A stretch of DNA of 64,000 nt from Cladocopium goreaui (taxonomy: Eukaryota > Sar > Dinophyceae > Suessiales > Symbiodiniaceae): positions 1-64,000 of the forward strand of contig CAMXCT020006496.1 in assembly GCA_947184155.2 (NCBI GenBank). Reading direction: 5' to 3'. Within the stretch, counting starts at the first letter, position 1. The number at the start of each line of letters is the position of its first letter. This document shows, piece by piece, positions 51,258-62,007 of the stretch. The position numbers and the translations under genes were made by a program. The notes beneath the pieces were generated by a model that was not told where the DNA came from, searched no databases, and was given only the letters and a program-made list of their open reading frames with translations.

Positions 51258-52464
51258 CCGCATCTTCATTGGTCACCTTCTGCATATGCTGTATGCTCGG
51301 GCTCGCTTCAGTGACTTGCTGGCGGTGACAGAGCTCTTCATTGACGCTGAGGGTGCTTACATTGAAGTGAGCGCAACCTTGCACAAGGGGGCCAGGAGTA
51401 TGGACGCGAAGTCGAAGTTGCTTCCGATTGTGGCTCCTGCAGTTGGCATCAATGGTGACAGTTGGGCAAAGGAGTACCTGGAGCTGAGACACAAGCTCGG
51501 CCTGAAAGATCCGGGTAGCACAGCCACGCCAATGTTGTTGGCACCAAAGCCCGGAGCCATCGGTTGGGAAGACAGGTATATCACATCCCAAGAGTTGAAC
51601 TCGTTTCTCAAAAGGATTTTTGCTTCTGGAGGTAGGCCCATTGCAGGGCGAAAAATCACCACACATTCGTTGAAGGCCACTGGATTGTCTTGGTGTTCGA
51701 AGCTGGGCATCTCCGAAGAACACCGTGCCATCCTTGCCAGGCATGCGAAAAGTGTGCAAGGTGCAACTGTTTTGTACTCGCGTGATTTGCTGTCCAGTGC
51801 ATTGCGATCCTTTGAGCGGGTTTTGCAGTCCATCAAGGGACAAACATTTCACCCTGACAAGTCGAGGTCTGGCATGATAACACCTGCCAGGGCCACGCCT
51901 GCTGGTGCTCCTTCTACGCCGCTCCCTCCAGTGGCACCTGCGTTGGGCACCGTGGGCGCTGCAGCAACTCCCTTTGACATGGCAGGTGAACATCTTGTTC
52001 GAGATGTGCAGGAAGCTGGCAAGCAAGTGGACTTGGAGCACTTGCATGATCGTTTCAGGGCTGGGTACGAAGATTACTCGCCTGGGACCGCTGTGAACTC
52101 TCCTGCAGTCAAAGAGGAATTTGTCTGGCCAGACGTGGAGTGGGATGGTGCCGTCATTGACCTCGAAGAACAGCACGACCTCCTCACTGCTTGGCAGTCA
52201 GGCTCGGAAGAAGAGTCCAGTGGATGCTCGGACTCCAGTGAGGACACAGACTTTGAATGGGACTTGGATGAAGAAGACGATGCAGAAGTCCCGAAGCGCG
52301 GTGGCGTAGTCGTCAAGTGGTTTATCAATGTGAAGACGAACGTCATCCATGAAAAGCGCAATGAAACCACTTTCAGGTGTGGCAGACCGATGAGTCAGAC
52401 CTATGTGGCTGTGCCTGCACTGACAGGCCTTAGATGTGGAACGTGCTTTGCGCATAGCATCTGA
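51205..52464 (+). CDS. Element 3 recombinase, catalytic domain and Cys-rich tail
   Basis: LHHCFKDQNVCEVDRIFIGH leads into HMLYARARFSDLLAV (catalytic Arg), THSLKATGLSW (H-x-x-K where R is usual), AILARHAKSVQGATVLYSRD (His and the Tyr nucleophile). The C-terminus has a Pro/Ala-rich linker, an acidic region (SGSEEESSGCSDSSEDTDFE) and a tail with paired Cys (TTFRCGRPMSQ, LRCGTCF) similar in placement to the tail of the element 1 recombinase. Confidence 0.8.
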   Translation: MMEFLHHCFKDQNVCEVDRIFIGHLLHMLYARARFSDLLAVTELFIDAEGAYIEVSATLHKGARSMDAKSKLLPIVAPAVGINGDSWAKEYLELRHKLGLKDPGSTATPMLLAPKPGAIGWEDRYITSQELNSFLKRIFASGGRPIAGRKITTHSLKATGLSWCSKLGISEEHRAILARHAKSVQGATVLYSRDLLSSALRSFERVLQSIKGQTFHPDKSRSGMITPARATPAGAPSTPLPPVAPALGTVGAAATPFDMAGEHLVRDVQEAGKQVDLEHLHDRFRAGYEDYSPGTAVNSPAVKEEFVWPDVEWDGAVIDLEEQHDLLTAWQSGSEEESSGCSDSSEDTDFEWDLDEEDDAEVPKRGGVVVKWFINVKTNVIHEKRNETTFRCGRPMSQTYVAVPALTGLRCGTCFAHSI

Positions 52465-52842
52465 TATCACCTCTTGCGAGGCCCTGTGGTATGAAAAAGA
52501 ACGGGCATTGCAGCCTGTGTCGTTGTTGTTTGTCAACAACGTTGTGCAAATGTGCATTTTTTTGGGGCTGGTATGTCCAGCCCAATTGTCATTTATGTAA
52601 TGACACACATGAAGGAATGTATGCGTTCCATGGATTCTTGCCGTGATCTTCACGTTGAATATGTAGGTTTGGCCTCATTTTTTCCTGAGTTATTTCTGAT
52701 TCCTCCCTCTCCTGTTGATTTGTGATTGCTTGTTTAGGTGCCTCACGGTTGATGTTGTCGGCATGTCACATGGATTCAGTTGCTTTGATTCTTTGCTTAT
52801 CAGTTTGATCACTCGGTGTTTGTCACCGGAGTTTGGTTCAAG
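52465..52842 (+). other. Leader between recombinase and gag of element 3
   Basis: About 380 bp without a coding frame; it occupies the position of the 456-bp leader in element 1. Confidence 0.4.
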
Positions 52843-53516
52843 ATGACAGGTATCCAAGACAGCGAGGCGCATTTCATCGCCCGGGCAACTGAATATGGGT
52901 TGCCTAGGAACTTTCTGGATAGGTTGAAAGCCCAAGGTGTTTCAACGTTGGGCCATCTTGCTTTTGCAGTGTTTAGGCCAGGTTCAGAATTTGAGGAGCG
53001 TGCATTCAATGACTGGGCAACTGACATCAACAATGGTGTCCCATTACCTATGGGTGCGGCAGCTGCGTTGAGGCGTTTGCATTTTGAGAGTGAAGTTGTT
53101 CTCACATCAACCATTCGTGCTTCAGTGGAATCACCTGATCCCGGCACACCAAAGACAGTGCCATTTGCTGAGAAGACTGCAAGAATGGATGAGTTACGTG
53201 GACGTTTCCAAGGATTGAACATTCATGGGATTGGAGAGCCTTCACATGCACTTTTGGATGAGGTTTGTTCACAGTTTGAGACACGTGTTTTAAAATATGT
53301 TGAGCCACAACGCTGCACAAGCAGGGAGCTTGAAATCACCACTGGAAGATCGGATAAAAAGCTCAAGCTTGATGCGGGTACCTTGGCCATGTGTGCTTTA
53401 GGGGCGGATGCTTCAAATTGCACCCATTCAAGGAGGCGCATGCTGCTGAAGTGCCAAAATCCAATGAATGACTACCGCCTGCAGTTGAAGGTGTCGATCA
53501 AGGTTCTCATGCAGTT
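52843..53516 (+). pseudogene. Truncated gag of element 3
   Basis: ATG 52843. About 195 residues align with the element 2 gag up to …TLAMCALGADASN; the remainder of gag, including the basic region and CCCH finger, is absent. The frame then loses homology and the methyltransferase-like region begins within ~120 bp in another frame. This looks like an internal deletion, or an intron of which I cannot see clear borders. Confidence 0.7.
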
Positions 53517-54592
53517 GTGCTTGAGTTGTTTTGTGGAACGGCTGGCCTTAGCGCCTCTTTGAGACAAATGGGCTTTGAGGTTATAGCTGTAGACAAGATT
53601 GTTTCAAAGTCACCTAAGGTGATGGTTACAAAACTGGATCTGACTCAGCATGCAACACAACAGCTTGTTTTGGAATGGATTCGACTGCCACAGGTTAAAG
53701 CAGTATTCGTTGCTCCTCCTTGCGGCACTGCAAGCAAAGCAAGAACAATACAATTGGAAGGTCAGGATAACTTGCCACAGCCGTTGCGTACAATGGAATT
53801 TCCCGATGGGGTAGATGGCTTGACTGGTTGGAACTTTTTGCGTGTGGAACAATCAAACATCCTTTATGACTATGTTTCTCAGGTATATATGGAGTGCTGT
53901 CAATTGGGTAAATTGTTTGTGTGTGAAAACCCCAAGGACTCACTTTTCTGGCAGGTAACGCCTTGGGTTGAGCGTGATTTCCAGGAACTCTCTGTGGAGC
54001 AATGGACCAGGCATGCGCTTATGGATCGAAGCGACCCAAATGGACCAAATTGGTTGCCAATTTTTCTGAAATTCAACAGATCAATAAGACATGCCCTGGC
54101 AACCATCAGCATGAACCATGGGGTATTCAACTACAAGGATCCAAGAGAGTCTTTGCTACTGCCTTGGAGGTGCACTATCCAACCCAATTATGCGATGCAC
54201 TTGCAGAAACAATTGCTCTTGCATTACAGAAGCAAGGGATTGCGCCCACTGCCCAGTTTTCTTTGAATAAAGGTGCGCGTGCGTTTACAAACTTGCAAGC
54301 AGGCACCTCCAAAGTTCCAACATTTGTGCCTGAATACAAGAACCGTGTTGTGACAATCTGGCACAATGATTTGCAAATTTGGCCAAGCCACTTGGCCATA
54401 CCTCCGCTTTCAAAATTGCTGCATGAAATTCAAGTGGGGGGAGATGATCTGCAGCTGCTTTGCAAAGCCGTGAATGAGCAGTGCATTTTGAGGAAGTTAC
54501 ATGTCAGTGTTCATGAATGTGATTTTTCAGTTGATGCTGCATCTTTTTCATTTCCTTGCGTGGTTTGTGTGAAAGTTTTTGGAATTTTCTGA
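53517..54592 (+). pseudogene. Methyltransferase-like region of element 3 (frameshift near 54000)
   Basis: The best C5-methyltransferase resemblance in the window: LELFCGTAGLSASLRQMGFE (motif I), VIAVDKIV, VFVAPPCGTASKAR (motif IV, PPC with the nucleophile Cys position) and LFVCENPKDSLFW (motif VI, ENP for ENV). Frame 53517-54266 carries these. At ~53990-54005 reading moves to the frame ending at 54592 (ACAYGSKRPKWTKLVANFSE, NHQHEPWGIQLQGS). No target-recognition domain is seen. Confidence 0.7.
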
Positions 54593-54607
54593 AGTGACGT
54601 TGAGTTT

Positions 54608-56611
54608 GTGGAGCAGGCCCTCACGTCCAAACATCCACTTGATGTTGCACTTGCGTTACCATGTGAATTGCGTGAAGCTGTGGATTATAACCTGAAAACG
54701 CCTGCACATAAAATTGCACTGGAAAGAGCCAGATTTTTGGCTACCTGGGCCAAGCGCGCCAAAGAGCTTGCTAAGGATGAACTGAGGCTGAAAGAAAGCA
54801 TGGACCCAGAAGTTGCGAGAGCGGTTTCCAGCAAAAGAATTCTTTTATTTGAAGAAATTTTGAAGTCCACCAGTTTTCCTGACATGGATGTTGTGAATGA
54901 ATTGAAACAAGGTGCCAAACTGACGGGCACTGTGGATGAGACTGGCATGCTTCCGGGTAAATTCATCCCAGCCCTTTCTACAGTTGAAGAACTCTGTGCA
55001 AATGCAGCCAGAATCCGACCGAATCTCCTTGCAGAAGCCTCGGGGTCAGGCGACAGCCATATCGACGAGGTCGTGTGGACCAAGACCCTGGAAGAAGTTG
55101 AGAAGGGTTGACTGTTGGGCCCTTTGCAGCAATGCGAGGTGCCCGACAGCCACCCCATCTCACGCCGGTTCGGCTTGTTGCAAAAGAAGGGCAAAGTTCG
55201 ACTCATAGATGATTATACAGAATCTGGCGTGAACACTTGCGTCACGACGGTTGAGTCGCCGGTCCTTCACACCATTGATGTAGCGTGTGCATTGCTTGCT
55301 TTGTGGTTTGATACTTGTGAGGAGCTTGAGCTTAATTCAGCAGTGGTGGCGAGAACATTTGATTTAACGAGCGCATACAGACAAGTTGCATTGAGCAGTG
55401 AAGGTAAGAATTTTTCTTGCATCAGGGTATTTGACCCTAACTCTGGCAGCATGCAACTCTTTAGGAGTCTCGTGCTTCCTTTTGGTGCCATAAGGAGCGT
55501 TCATGCATTCTTGCGTTTGGCGCGGGCTATATGGTGGATAGGAGTCGTTGGCTGCAGAATTCTTTGGACCTCATTTTATGACGATTACATTGCTTTCAGC
55601 AGTCCAGCGTTGATCACATGTACAGAGACCACCATCAGTTCTTTGTTCAAATTGCTTGGATGGGCTTTTGCGGAAGAAGGTGACAAATGTTCACCGTTTG
55701 ATAACCTTTGCGAAGCACTTGGTGTCATGTTTGACTTACACAATTCTTGCCGTGGCTCAGTATTTGTCCAGAACACTGAGTCCCGGGTGCGAGAGCTGTG
55801 CAACGATCTCCAAGAGATCATAACTGGTAATGTGTTGAGCTCGAAACAAGCGCAGAGATTGCGCGGGCGTATGCAGTTTGCAGAAGCACAGATGTTTGGC
55901 CGCACTGGTCGAAGATGTCTTAGAGTCCTGAGTGATTTCGCTGAAGGGCGCAGACACAAACTGCAAACCAAAGACATCTTCTTTCTGCGTTTGTTCAGGG
56001 AATTGCTGCAGAGCAACGTGCCAAGAGAAATAAAATCACTTTGCAAAGAGAACGTCATCATCTTTACAGATGCATGCTATGAGCCTACAGACAAGATATG
56101 GCCTTGTGGTTTGGGTGGAGTCTTGTGTATTGATGGAGAGCTTGAATTCTTCTCTGTGCCGGTTGACCGCAATGGTCGCAATGCTTTAGGTGAAGAGTCT
56201 AAGAAACAAATCATCTTTGAAGCAGAGACCCTTGCCGCGGTTTTAGCCTTTGCACTGTGGAAAGAATGCTTCAGCAACAGGCGTTGTGTGATCTTTGTTG
56301 ACAATGAAGGAACCAAGTTTTCTTTACTTAAAGGGTCATCCGACAACTCCACAGTGGATCTCCTTGCAGGTCTTTTTGCTGAAATGGAATCAAACATTCA
56401 TTCTTTCACTTGGCTGGCACGTGTACCTTCGAAGAGCAACATTGCAGATCCTCCTTCCAGAAACGATGTGTCGGCAGAAATTTTCCAAAGAACCAAAAAT
56501 GTTTCAGCTAATGCTTTTTCTTTACCCAATGGCATTGTCACGAGAATCACTGAGAATGGGGTGACGGAGCTCGTGACACGCCATAGTCGCAAAAGAATCA
56601 ACTGCAGCTGA
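54608..56611 (+). pseudogene. RT-RNase H of element 3, one in-frame TGA
   Basis: One frame throughout, broken by TGA at 55109-55111 (…TLEEVEKG | LLGPLQQCEV). The comparable position in this family is usually Trp (KGWL.GP), so TGG-to-TGA is likely. RT: GKVRLIDDYTESGVNT, ARTFDLTSAYRQVAL and LWTSFYDDYIAFSS (YDD). RNase H: VIIFTDACYEP, IFEAETLAAVLAFALW, CVIFVDNEGTKFSLLKG and NIADPPSRN. Catalytic residues are complete. Confidence 0.85.
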
Positions 56612-56640
56612 TTTGTTCTTGTGAAAGGGTTTGCAACATA
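56598..56640 (+). repeat. Element 3 repeat B1
   Basis: TCAACTGCAGCTGATTTGTT… 43 bp, identical to 56806-56848. It overlaps the last codons and stop of the RNase H frame. Confidence 0.85.
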
Positions 56641-56757
56641 ATGTGTTTGTCGCATGAGACTTCACCTTATGTTTGCAAATGCATTACGATGGAATGCAAC
56701 TTTCCTCTCAAATAGGGAGGGTGGGTGGGTGCCCCACGATTTGTGTGGTTTCGCTTA
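56640..56757 (+). repeat. Element 3 repeat A2
   Basis: Identical to A1. It is followed by a CCCACCGCC-type spacer, as in element 1 (CCCACCCTCC). Confidence 0.9.
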
Positions 56758-56805
56758 CCCACCGCCATCCCCTTCACCACCAGCAGTTTACTTTGCATGC
56801 CGCTT

Positions 56806-56848
56806 TCAACTGCAGCTGATTTGTTCTTGTGAAAGGGTTTGCAACATA
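56806..56848 (+). repeat. Element 3 repeat B2 (right end)
   Basis: Identical to B1. Between 56849 and 57138 lies the rest of the presumed A2 of element 2, with no gene. Confidence 0.85.
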
Positions 56849-57137
56849 ATTGTTTTGTTCAAATGCCTTAAATCTTTTTGAGTGAATCGAATCTTTGTAC
56901 TTCTGATGTTTCTTGGTTTTCCTGAAACCGATCAGACAACCAGAAACTTTGTCATGTCAAATCTTTCAGACATCAATTCAATCTTTACTGTTTAATATCT
57001 TGAGGATCTACATCTCGGGTAGCAACCCTGGTTCAAGGGATAGGTGGGCGGGTTTTCCATTGAAATTTTGGAAAGCACAGAAATCGTCCCACCCTTTTTC
57101 CCACCCGATTTCTGTCCTGTCCTCTTTTCTGTGTTGG

Positions 57138-57584
57138 GGGGGTGATTTGCCGACCAGCTGGAATACTGTGGTACAAACCGATGACGCAGTAGCCAGAATG
57201 GAAAATGCAATCAGAATAACCTGACAGATGTTCCAGAACATCCTCAACATGAATTTCTCCCCGGACCTCTTGCATAAGCAAGACTGTGGTCAAAAAAGGC
57301 GCGAGTGTTTTGCACATGTCATTTCAGCTGCAATATTTTTCAATCAGTTTGATCGGACTTATTTGTCACGGAAGCTGAACCGTTTTTCGACACAGCGTTT
57401 TTCACGAAGGATCCAATATTTGTATGTGGCAGAACAATCACGTGTTTGTTTGCGAGACGTTTGGAGGGTTCGGCGGTTTTGCATTTGGGTTCGTGTGCGT
57501 GCGTGGCTGACGTGTCATCTTGTGTGGCAGAGTTTTTGGGCGTAGTGTAGAGTATGGGTAAACAGACTTTTGTACTTGACAGGA
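57138..57584 (+). repeat. Element 2 right-hand repeat, second copy (B2-like)
   Basis: Copy of 49037-49483 in the same orientation, 8.1 kb away. Its end at 57584 marks the right limit of element 2. Confidence 0.9.
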
Positions 57585-59221
57585 AAATGAACATTTCACC
57601 AAGATACTTTCATGGGGTGCTCTGCCATCAGCATTGGAAAACACAATTCTGCCAAGACATCAAGAAAACAAATTTATTTGCATGATTTTTTTAAAATCAA
57701 AACATCCCAACACCAACAATACAACAAAAACAAAAAACATACTGAAACCAAATTCTTCGGACCCGAGTAAACCAAGAAAAACATAAATAATTGAAAACCA
57801 AATCTTGGGTTATTGGGGGAGTGTTCCGTTTTTGTCGTTACTTTTTGTTAGTTGTTTTCGGAGGCGTGTAAAATTTGCTGGTAAAATAAACAAAGTCATT
57901 AACATGCGCACAGGTTCACAAAGTGTGTTGCAATTTTGTAATGGTTTGGCACTTGTTGATACGAGCAGTCGTTTGCTCAAAACATGTGGTACATGGCATT
58001 GGTTTATTTGGGGGGTGTAGTCTTTTATTTTTCTTTTTGGATTTAAAACACATTGTCAATGAAAAAAACATTTTTTGATAGTTTGCAAAAAATACCAGGT
58101 GTGTAAGCAGGTTGCCTTCTTTTGTGGTGTTTTTTCAATGTCAATATTGCCCGGGTTTTGAAGGACATTCATATTTCTTCATTTTTTATATAATTGGGCA
58201 GAAACCTATAGCCATTGTTCTTAAACAATATTTTCAATTCATAACACACTGTTTTGACTATTGTCTTTATAATATTTCACGTATCGCAAATTTCCAAAAT
58301 TAATGCATGTGGTGGAAATGGGGCGTTTTCATTTTGAAAAATGTCAATGGGTGCAGTGGTTGATACAAAAAAAACGTCAACTAATAGAAAACAATGACAT
58401 TTTTCCGTTTGGAATCGTCTGGTTCTTGTGAGGTAATAACATTTTGTTTTGACATGTGAACGTTTGAAGATAAATGCAGTGGTGCTTTGCGAAAATGGTT
58501 TATGAATTTGTGTATTGGAAATATGTGTTTACATCAAGGATACAAGTGATGCAACATATTTTGTTTTTGTCGTCTGTAGGTGTGTCAAATTCAAACAACG
58601 AATCGCGTTTGTTGGGTTTTCTGGATCGAAAAATGACTGGTGAACTGTAGTTCAATTCAAATGATCATGTTTTCGTTGGTCGGACATTGTTGATTTTGTT
58701 TCTAAATAAGATTTGGTCATTGTTTCCCAATTTCATTTTGTTTTGTATTGGTGTTTTCAAAAAATAAATTGGCCCAAAATTGTCGTGAAATAAGGGTTTT
58801 TCTTGGTAATCATTGCGTTGTGTCAGTTCAAAGAACGTTCAAATCCAACACCTGTTCGGGATTTTAGATGAAATGAAATTGTCGATTACATTTTTTCTGG
58901 TTCCGTCGAATTCACATTTTTGTGTTTCTGGTGATTTTGCATATCTGATCTTTCATTGGTTGCAATTGGAATCAATTCGGATGCATTTCGTTTCTGAAAA
59001 TGACCAATCGCCAAACACATCTGAATCAACAGTTTGATGCTTTCATACACACATTTGTTGATGGCAAGAAAATGACCCAACACCTAACACTACAACATTT
59101 TGTTTTATTTCCTCATGGTTTTCTGCAGGTTCGAAAACTGTCCCAATCGGAAATTCCTTGTGATTTGTTCCATTTTCTAGTGGCTCAAAGACAAGACAAA
59201 TAAGTTGTACACGAGTGTGAC
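57585..59221. other. AT-rich intergenic spacer
   Basis: 1.6 kb with marked A/T and T/G runs, clearly lower in G+C than its flanks. No protein-like frame or repeat is seen. TTTTCTGCAG at about 59123-59132 could be a trans-splice acceptor for the next gene. Confidence 0.5.
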
Positions 59222-60738
59222 ATGGCAGCAACTTCTTGGCGGAATCTGTTCGTCATAGCTGCCTTGGTTGCTGTGACCAAGGTAACTACTAGCACGTGGC
59301 GTGATGCTTTCTCTGCACCACCAAGAAACCTTGTACGTCGAAGTGCACAAACTGCCAAGGGTCCAGTGATGGAGGTGGAAATTGAGACAGTTCCGGAAAC
59401 ACAAGATCCAATTTTGAAACCCGGTGGTTTGAACAAAACAAATGACATTGCTGACGTTGCACAGAAAGAAGAGAGGGAAAAGAGGGAACGCGTTGTTGCA
59501 AAGACAGCCGAAACCAAAAAAAAAGTGGAGGAAAAAAAAAACGTTTGCAATCGGAAACCAAGTCAGAGGGTCAAAGCGAGCAGCCATTGATTGATTGGAA
59601 AGGCCTTGCCACACAATCCAAGAAGATGGCCGAGGACGCTCGCAATGAAGCTGCTTCGACAAAGAATGAAGTGGAGAGTTTCACAGCTGAAGCGAAAGAA
59701 ACATTCTTTCAGCTAGCAGCTGTCGGCCTGGAAACTGCTTCTGGAGTCCCTCCACTGATCTTGGCAGCTTCTGCAGGTTTTCTGACCTTGGTTTTGGTTC
59801 TTTCACTTGGAAACTCCAAGCCGGCCAGTGTGAACACTCCTTCAAGGGCGACCTCTGCTCCTACCATTGTTAGTGTCAAGAGCCCTCCACCAGTGGTGCC
59901 ATCGACTCCAGAGATTGCACAGGCTCCAGAGGCTAAATTGACAAGTGAGCCATCAGTCCCCCCTGCGCCTCCCGCGCCAGTCTTGAAATCAACTCCATCA
60001 CCATGGGCTCGTGGCTTCACAAATTCAGCAGCAAATACCCTTCGGTCAATCGCAGATGGTTTGCCCGGAGCAGAACAAGCTGTTGAAGATGAGTTGCCAG
60101 TGGTTCAGTCAGCCTTCCAGTGGGCTTCTGGTTTGAACTCCGACAATGCGACCCAAAAAGTGGAAACTGATGTGCTCCCGGCCGTTGGCAGGGCAGCTGA
60201 AGGAGCTATCAGGCTTGGTCTCCAGGTAGGAGCCAGTGGTCTTGAATTTGTGGGGCAGAACTTACCAGCAGCAAATGAGGTGCTTGGAAAAGTGGTGGAC
60301 ACAGGCATGCCATATGCCCAATCCGCCTTACATGATGCTGCTGCCAATGCAAGACGATTGGCTGCTGAAGGTATTTCCGTAGGAGATGCATCAAACCCGT
60401 ATTTACAGGGTGCTGCTTCGTCAGTCCCAGAGATTTTGAAAGCCACAGCAGGTGCATTAGATGCTACCGCCGACATGGCGCCAGCAGTGAAATCAGCCGT
60501 TGGATACGTGGCAAATGCAGCAACTCCTGTCGCTCAGGCTTTTTTATCAGCTGCTTCTGATTTGGCAAGAGATACCTCCGAAATTCCTGCGAGCACAGTA
60601 GAAGGAGGTGTTGCAAATGTGATCGAAACAGCAAAAGCTGTTGCTCCTGATGTTGCCAACAGTGCCAAGCAGGCTCTGAGCGCCGCCATTCAGGTTTCCA
60701 AGGCGCCAGAAGTGACAACTGGCGCAAGTGGCTCATAG
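59222..60738 (+). CDS. Putative plastid-targeted, alanine-rich single-pass membrane protein
   Basis: ATG 59222. The frame to ~59520 continues one base off (QSETKSEGQSEQPLIDWKGL onward) to TAG at 60736-60738; the join falls in the A9 and A10 runs at 59516-59524 and 59532-59541, where one extra A restores a single ~505-residue frame. N-terminus: signal-peptide-like hydrophobic core NLFVIAALVAVT, then TWRDAFSAPPRNLVRRS, a basic, Phe-containing transit-like stretch as in dinoflagellate bipartite plastid presequences. Then come a charged coiled region, one membrane segment (LILAASAGFLTLVLVLSL, nt ~59754-59810), a Pro-rich linker and ~250 Ala-rich helical residues with loosely repeated patterns (SAANTLRSIADGLPGAEQAV). 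No introns. Function unknown. Confidence 0.7.
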
Positions 60739-61106
60739 GAGTATTGAAATTACAGCAGACCTGCCTGAAACGGTCCCCAAAGGATGAGTCAAACTTTGTT
60801 TGTGAGTATTGTATTATATTGTCTTCTTGTATGTGTTGTTTATTTTTTGCAACGTAGATTGTAGCTGTGTGCTTGGACCAAGTTCATCCTTTGCCATCAT
60901 TGGCAACAAATGCCAGAAAGACCAGATGCTATTTTTAATGTCCCAATCAGCACCTGGCTTCGATTGACGAAAGACCCATACCCGTGGTGAAAGGAGACTT
61001 TTTGCGTAAAGTGAGACAGTGAGAGGTGTCCCTTGATTTCATGCAAGCTATGGAGCGCGCTTCCACTTGTCCGTTGGTTTTGGATCAAAATCAGTCTTGT
61101 TTCAAG
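60739..61106. other. Spacer between the two host-type genes
   Basis: About 370 bp, probably the 3' UTR of the previous gene and the 5' region of the next. TTTTGGATC at about 61077 precedes the candidate first exon. Confidence 0.4.
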
Positions 61107-61193
61107 ATGCGATTTTACTGGATCGTTGCTGCTTTCCTGCCATGGTTGGTGCCTGGCAAGAAGCAAAAAACTGTAGTGGTTCGGCTGACTGAT
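61107..61193 (+). CDS. Thioredoxin/PDI-like gene, candidate exon 1 (signal peptide)
   Basis: ATG 61107 opens MRFYWIVAAFLPWLVPG, a clear signal peptide, then KKQKTVVVRLTD, which fits the first strand of a PDI-type thioredoxin domain. The donor is near 61193; dinoflagellate introns often use GC or GA donors, so the exact border is unresolved. Confidence 0.5.
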
Positions 61194-61293
61194 GGGCAAC
61201 CAGACTCCACCAAGAAAGAAAAGGCGCGCCTTTTCATATGCTAGGGTGTTTCTTTGTCGCCGTGCTTGATGCTGGTTCTTGTGCTGGGGCCAC

Positions 61294-61344
61294 GAGGCAT
61301 TTACGGAATCTGTGAACAACTCACGATTTGCCCTAGTCAACTTT
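61294..61344 (+). CDS. Thioredoxin/PDI-like gene, candidate exon 2
   Basis: EAFTESVNNSRFALVNF matches the 'F...v..s.falV.F' helix and strand that precede the CxxC site in thioredoxins. Borders are uncertain. Confidence 0.5.
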
Positions 61345-61549
61345 AATTCGTTGGAGCCTTATTTCTGGACATTTGGACATCAGCTTTCACAAATACAAGG
61401 TCAGTTCCAAAAGTCAGCGCAAGCAAAGTTACAGCAATCTCCACAAAATGAAAGGCGAACACTCCTGCATTATCAAGTGCGTTGATGCTTTGTTCTCATG
61501 ATGGACTCACTTCAATCCTCGATAGCGGTTGCAACAGTTTTCCTCCAAG

Positions 61550-61645
61550 GTTTAGACCATCTTGCAGCGAATGCCAAGACTTGGAGACGTCAATGAAAGA
61601 GGCAAGGGACTCGGGATACTACAAGGATGCGACAAGAGTCCTAAG
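61550..61645 (+). CDS. Thioredoxin/PDI-like gene, exon with CSEC active site
   Basis: After the acceptor TTTCCTCCAAG, the frame FRPSCSECQDLETSMKEARD carries a CxxC redox motif (CSEC) and the following helix. The usual Trp before the first Cys is Ser. The donor side is not clear. Confidence 0.55.
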
Positions 61646-61735
61646 GTTCCTTGTACACTTTAGACAAATCCTTGAAGTACAGTACATGTAAGCCATCCTG
61701 AGAATCCTGATTTCTCCTGTATTTTTTGATCCAAG

Positions 61736-61831
61736 GTGGCCAAGAGGTTCAGGAAGACAAAGAAGAAGATCCTCTGCGCTAGTCTTGATGGTGAACTAGC
61801 TGTCAACCAGAAGGTGAAGGAGGCGAACAAT
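61736..61831 (+). CDS. Thioredoxin/PDI-like gene, well-bounded 96-bp exon
   Basis: The acceptor TTTTTTGATCCAAG and donor AAT|GTAAGT bracket 32 codons, VAKRFRKTKKKILCASLDGE then LAVNQKVKEANN. This is the helix-strand-Asp part of the thioredoxin fold, and both splice sites are consensus. Confidence 0.65.
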
Positions 61832-62007
61832 GTAAGTAGCAACTTGGCAAACGCCTGGAATGGTGCGCCAAATTCACTAGAAACAGTTCGGACCAACTTG
61901 TATGATCATTTGTGATGATTGCAATTTGTTTGATCCTTGTTGGTTGTCTCCCACACACCCACACGCCATCCATACATTCAATACTTGAATTCTTGTCTTC
62001 AATCTAG

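Larger units (their letters stand above)
49692..56848 (+). mobile_element. YR retroelement 3 with short split direct repeats, nested in element 2
   Basis: A1 49692-49809 (118 bp), coding region 50109-56611, B1 56598-56640 (overlapping the RNase H stop region), A2 56640-56757, spacer 56758-56805, B2 56806-56848. A1/A2 and B1/B2 are identical by eye. The architecture is the same as element 1: recombinase, gag, methyltransferase-like region, RT-RNase H, B1-A2-B2. Several frames are broken despite identical repeats. It interrupts the region between the two 447-bp repeats of element 2, so it is younger. Confidence 0.85.
44827..57584 (+). mobile_element. YR-type retroelement 2, decayed, with element 3 nested in its right repeats
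   Basis: Contents: gag (44827-46044), methyltransferase-like region (46045-46984), RT and RNase H (46941-49044), then a ~447-bp repeat (49037-49483) whose second copy is at 57138-57584. By analogy with element 1 these are B1 and B2, with A2 between them split by element 3 at 49692. The expected A1 and recombinase on the left were not found, so the element is 5'-truncated or non-autonomous. It carries one in-frame stop in gag and several frame changes. The left boundary given is simply the gag ATG. Confidence 0.65.
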
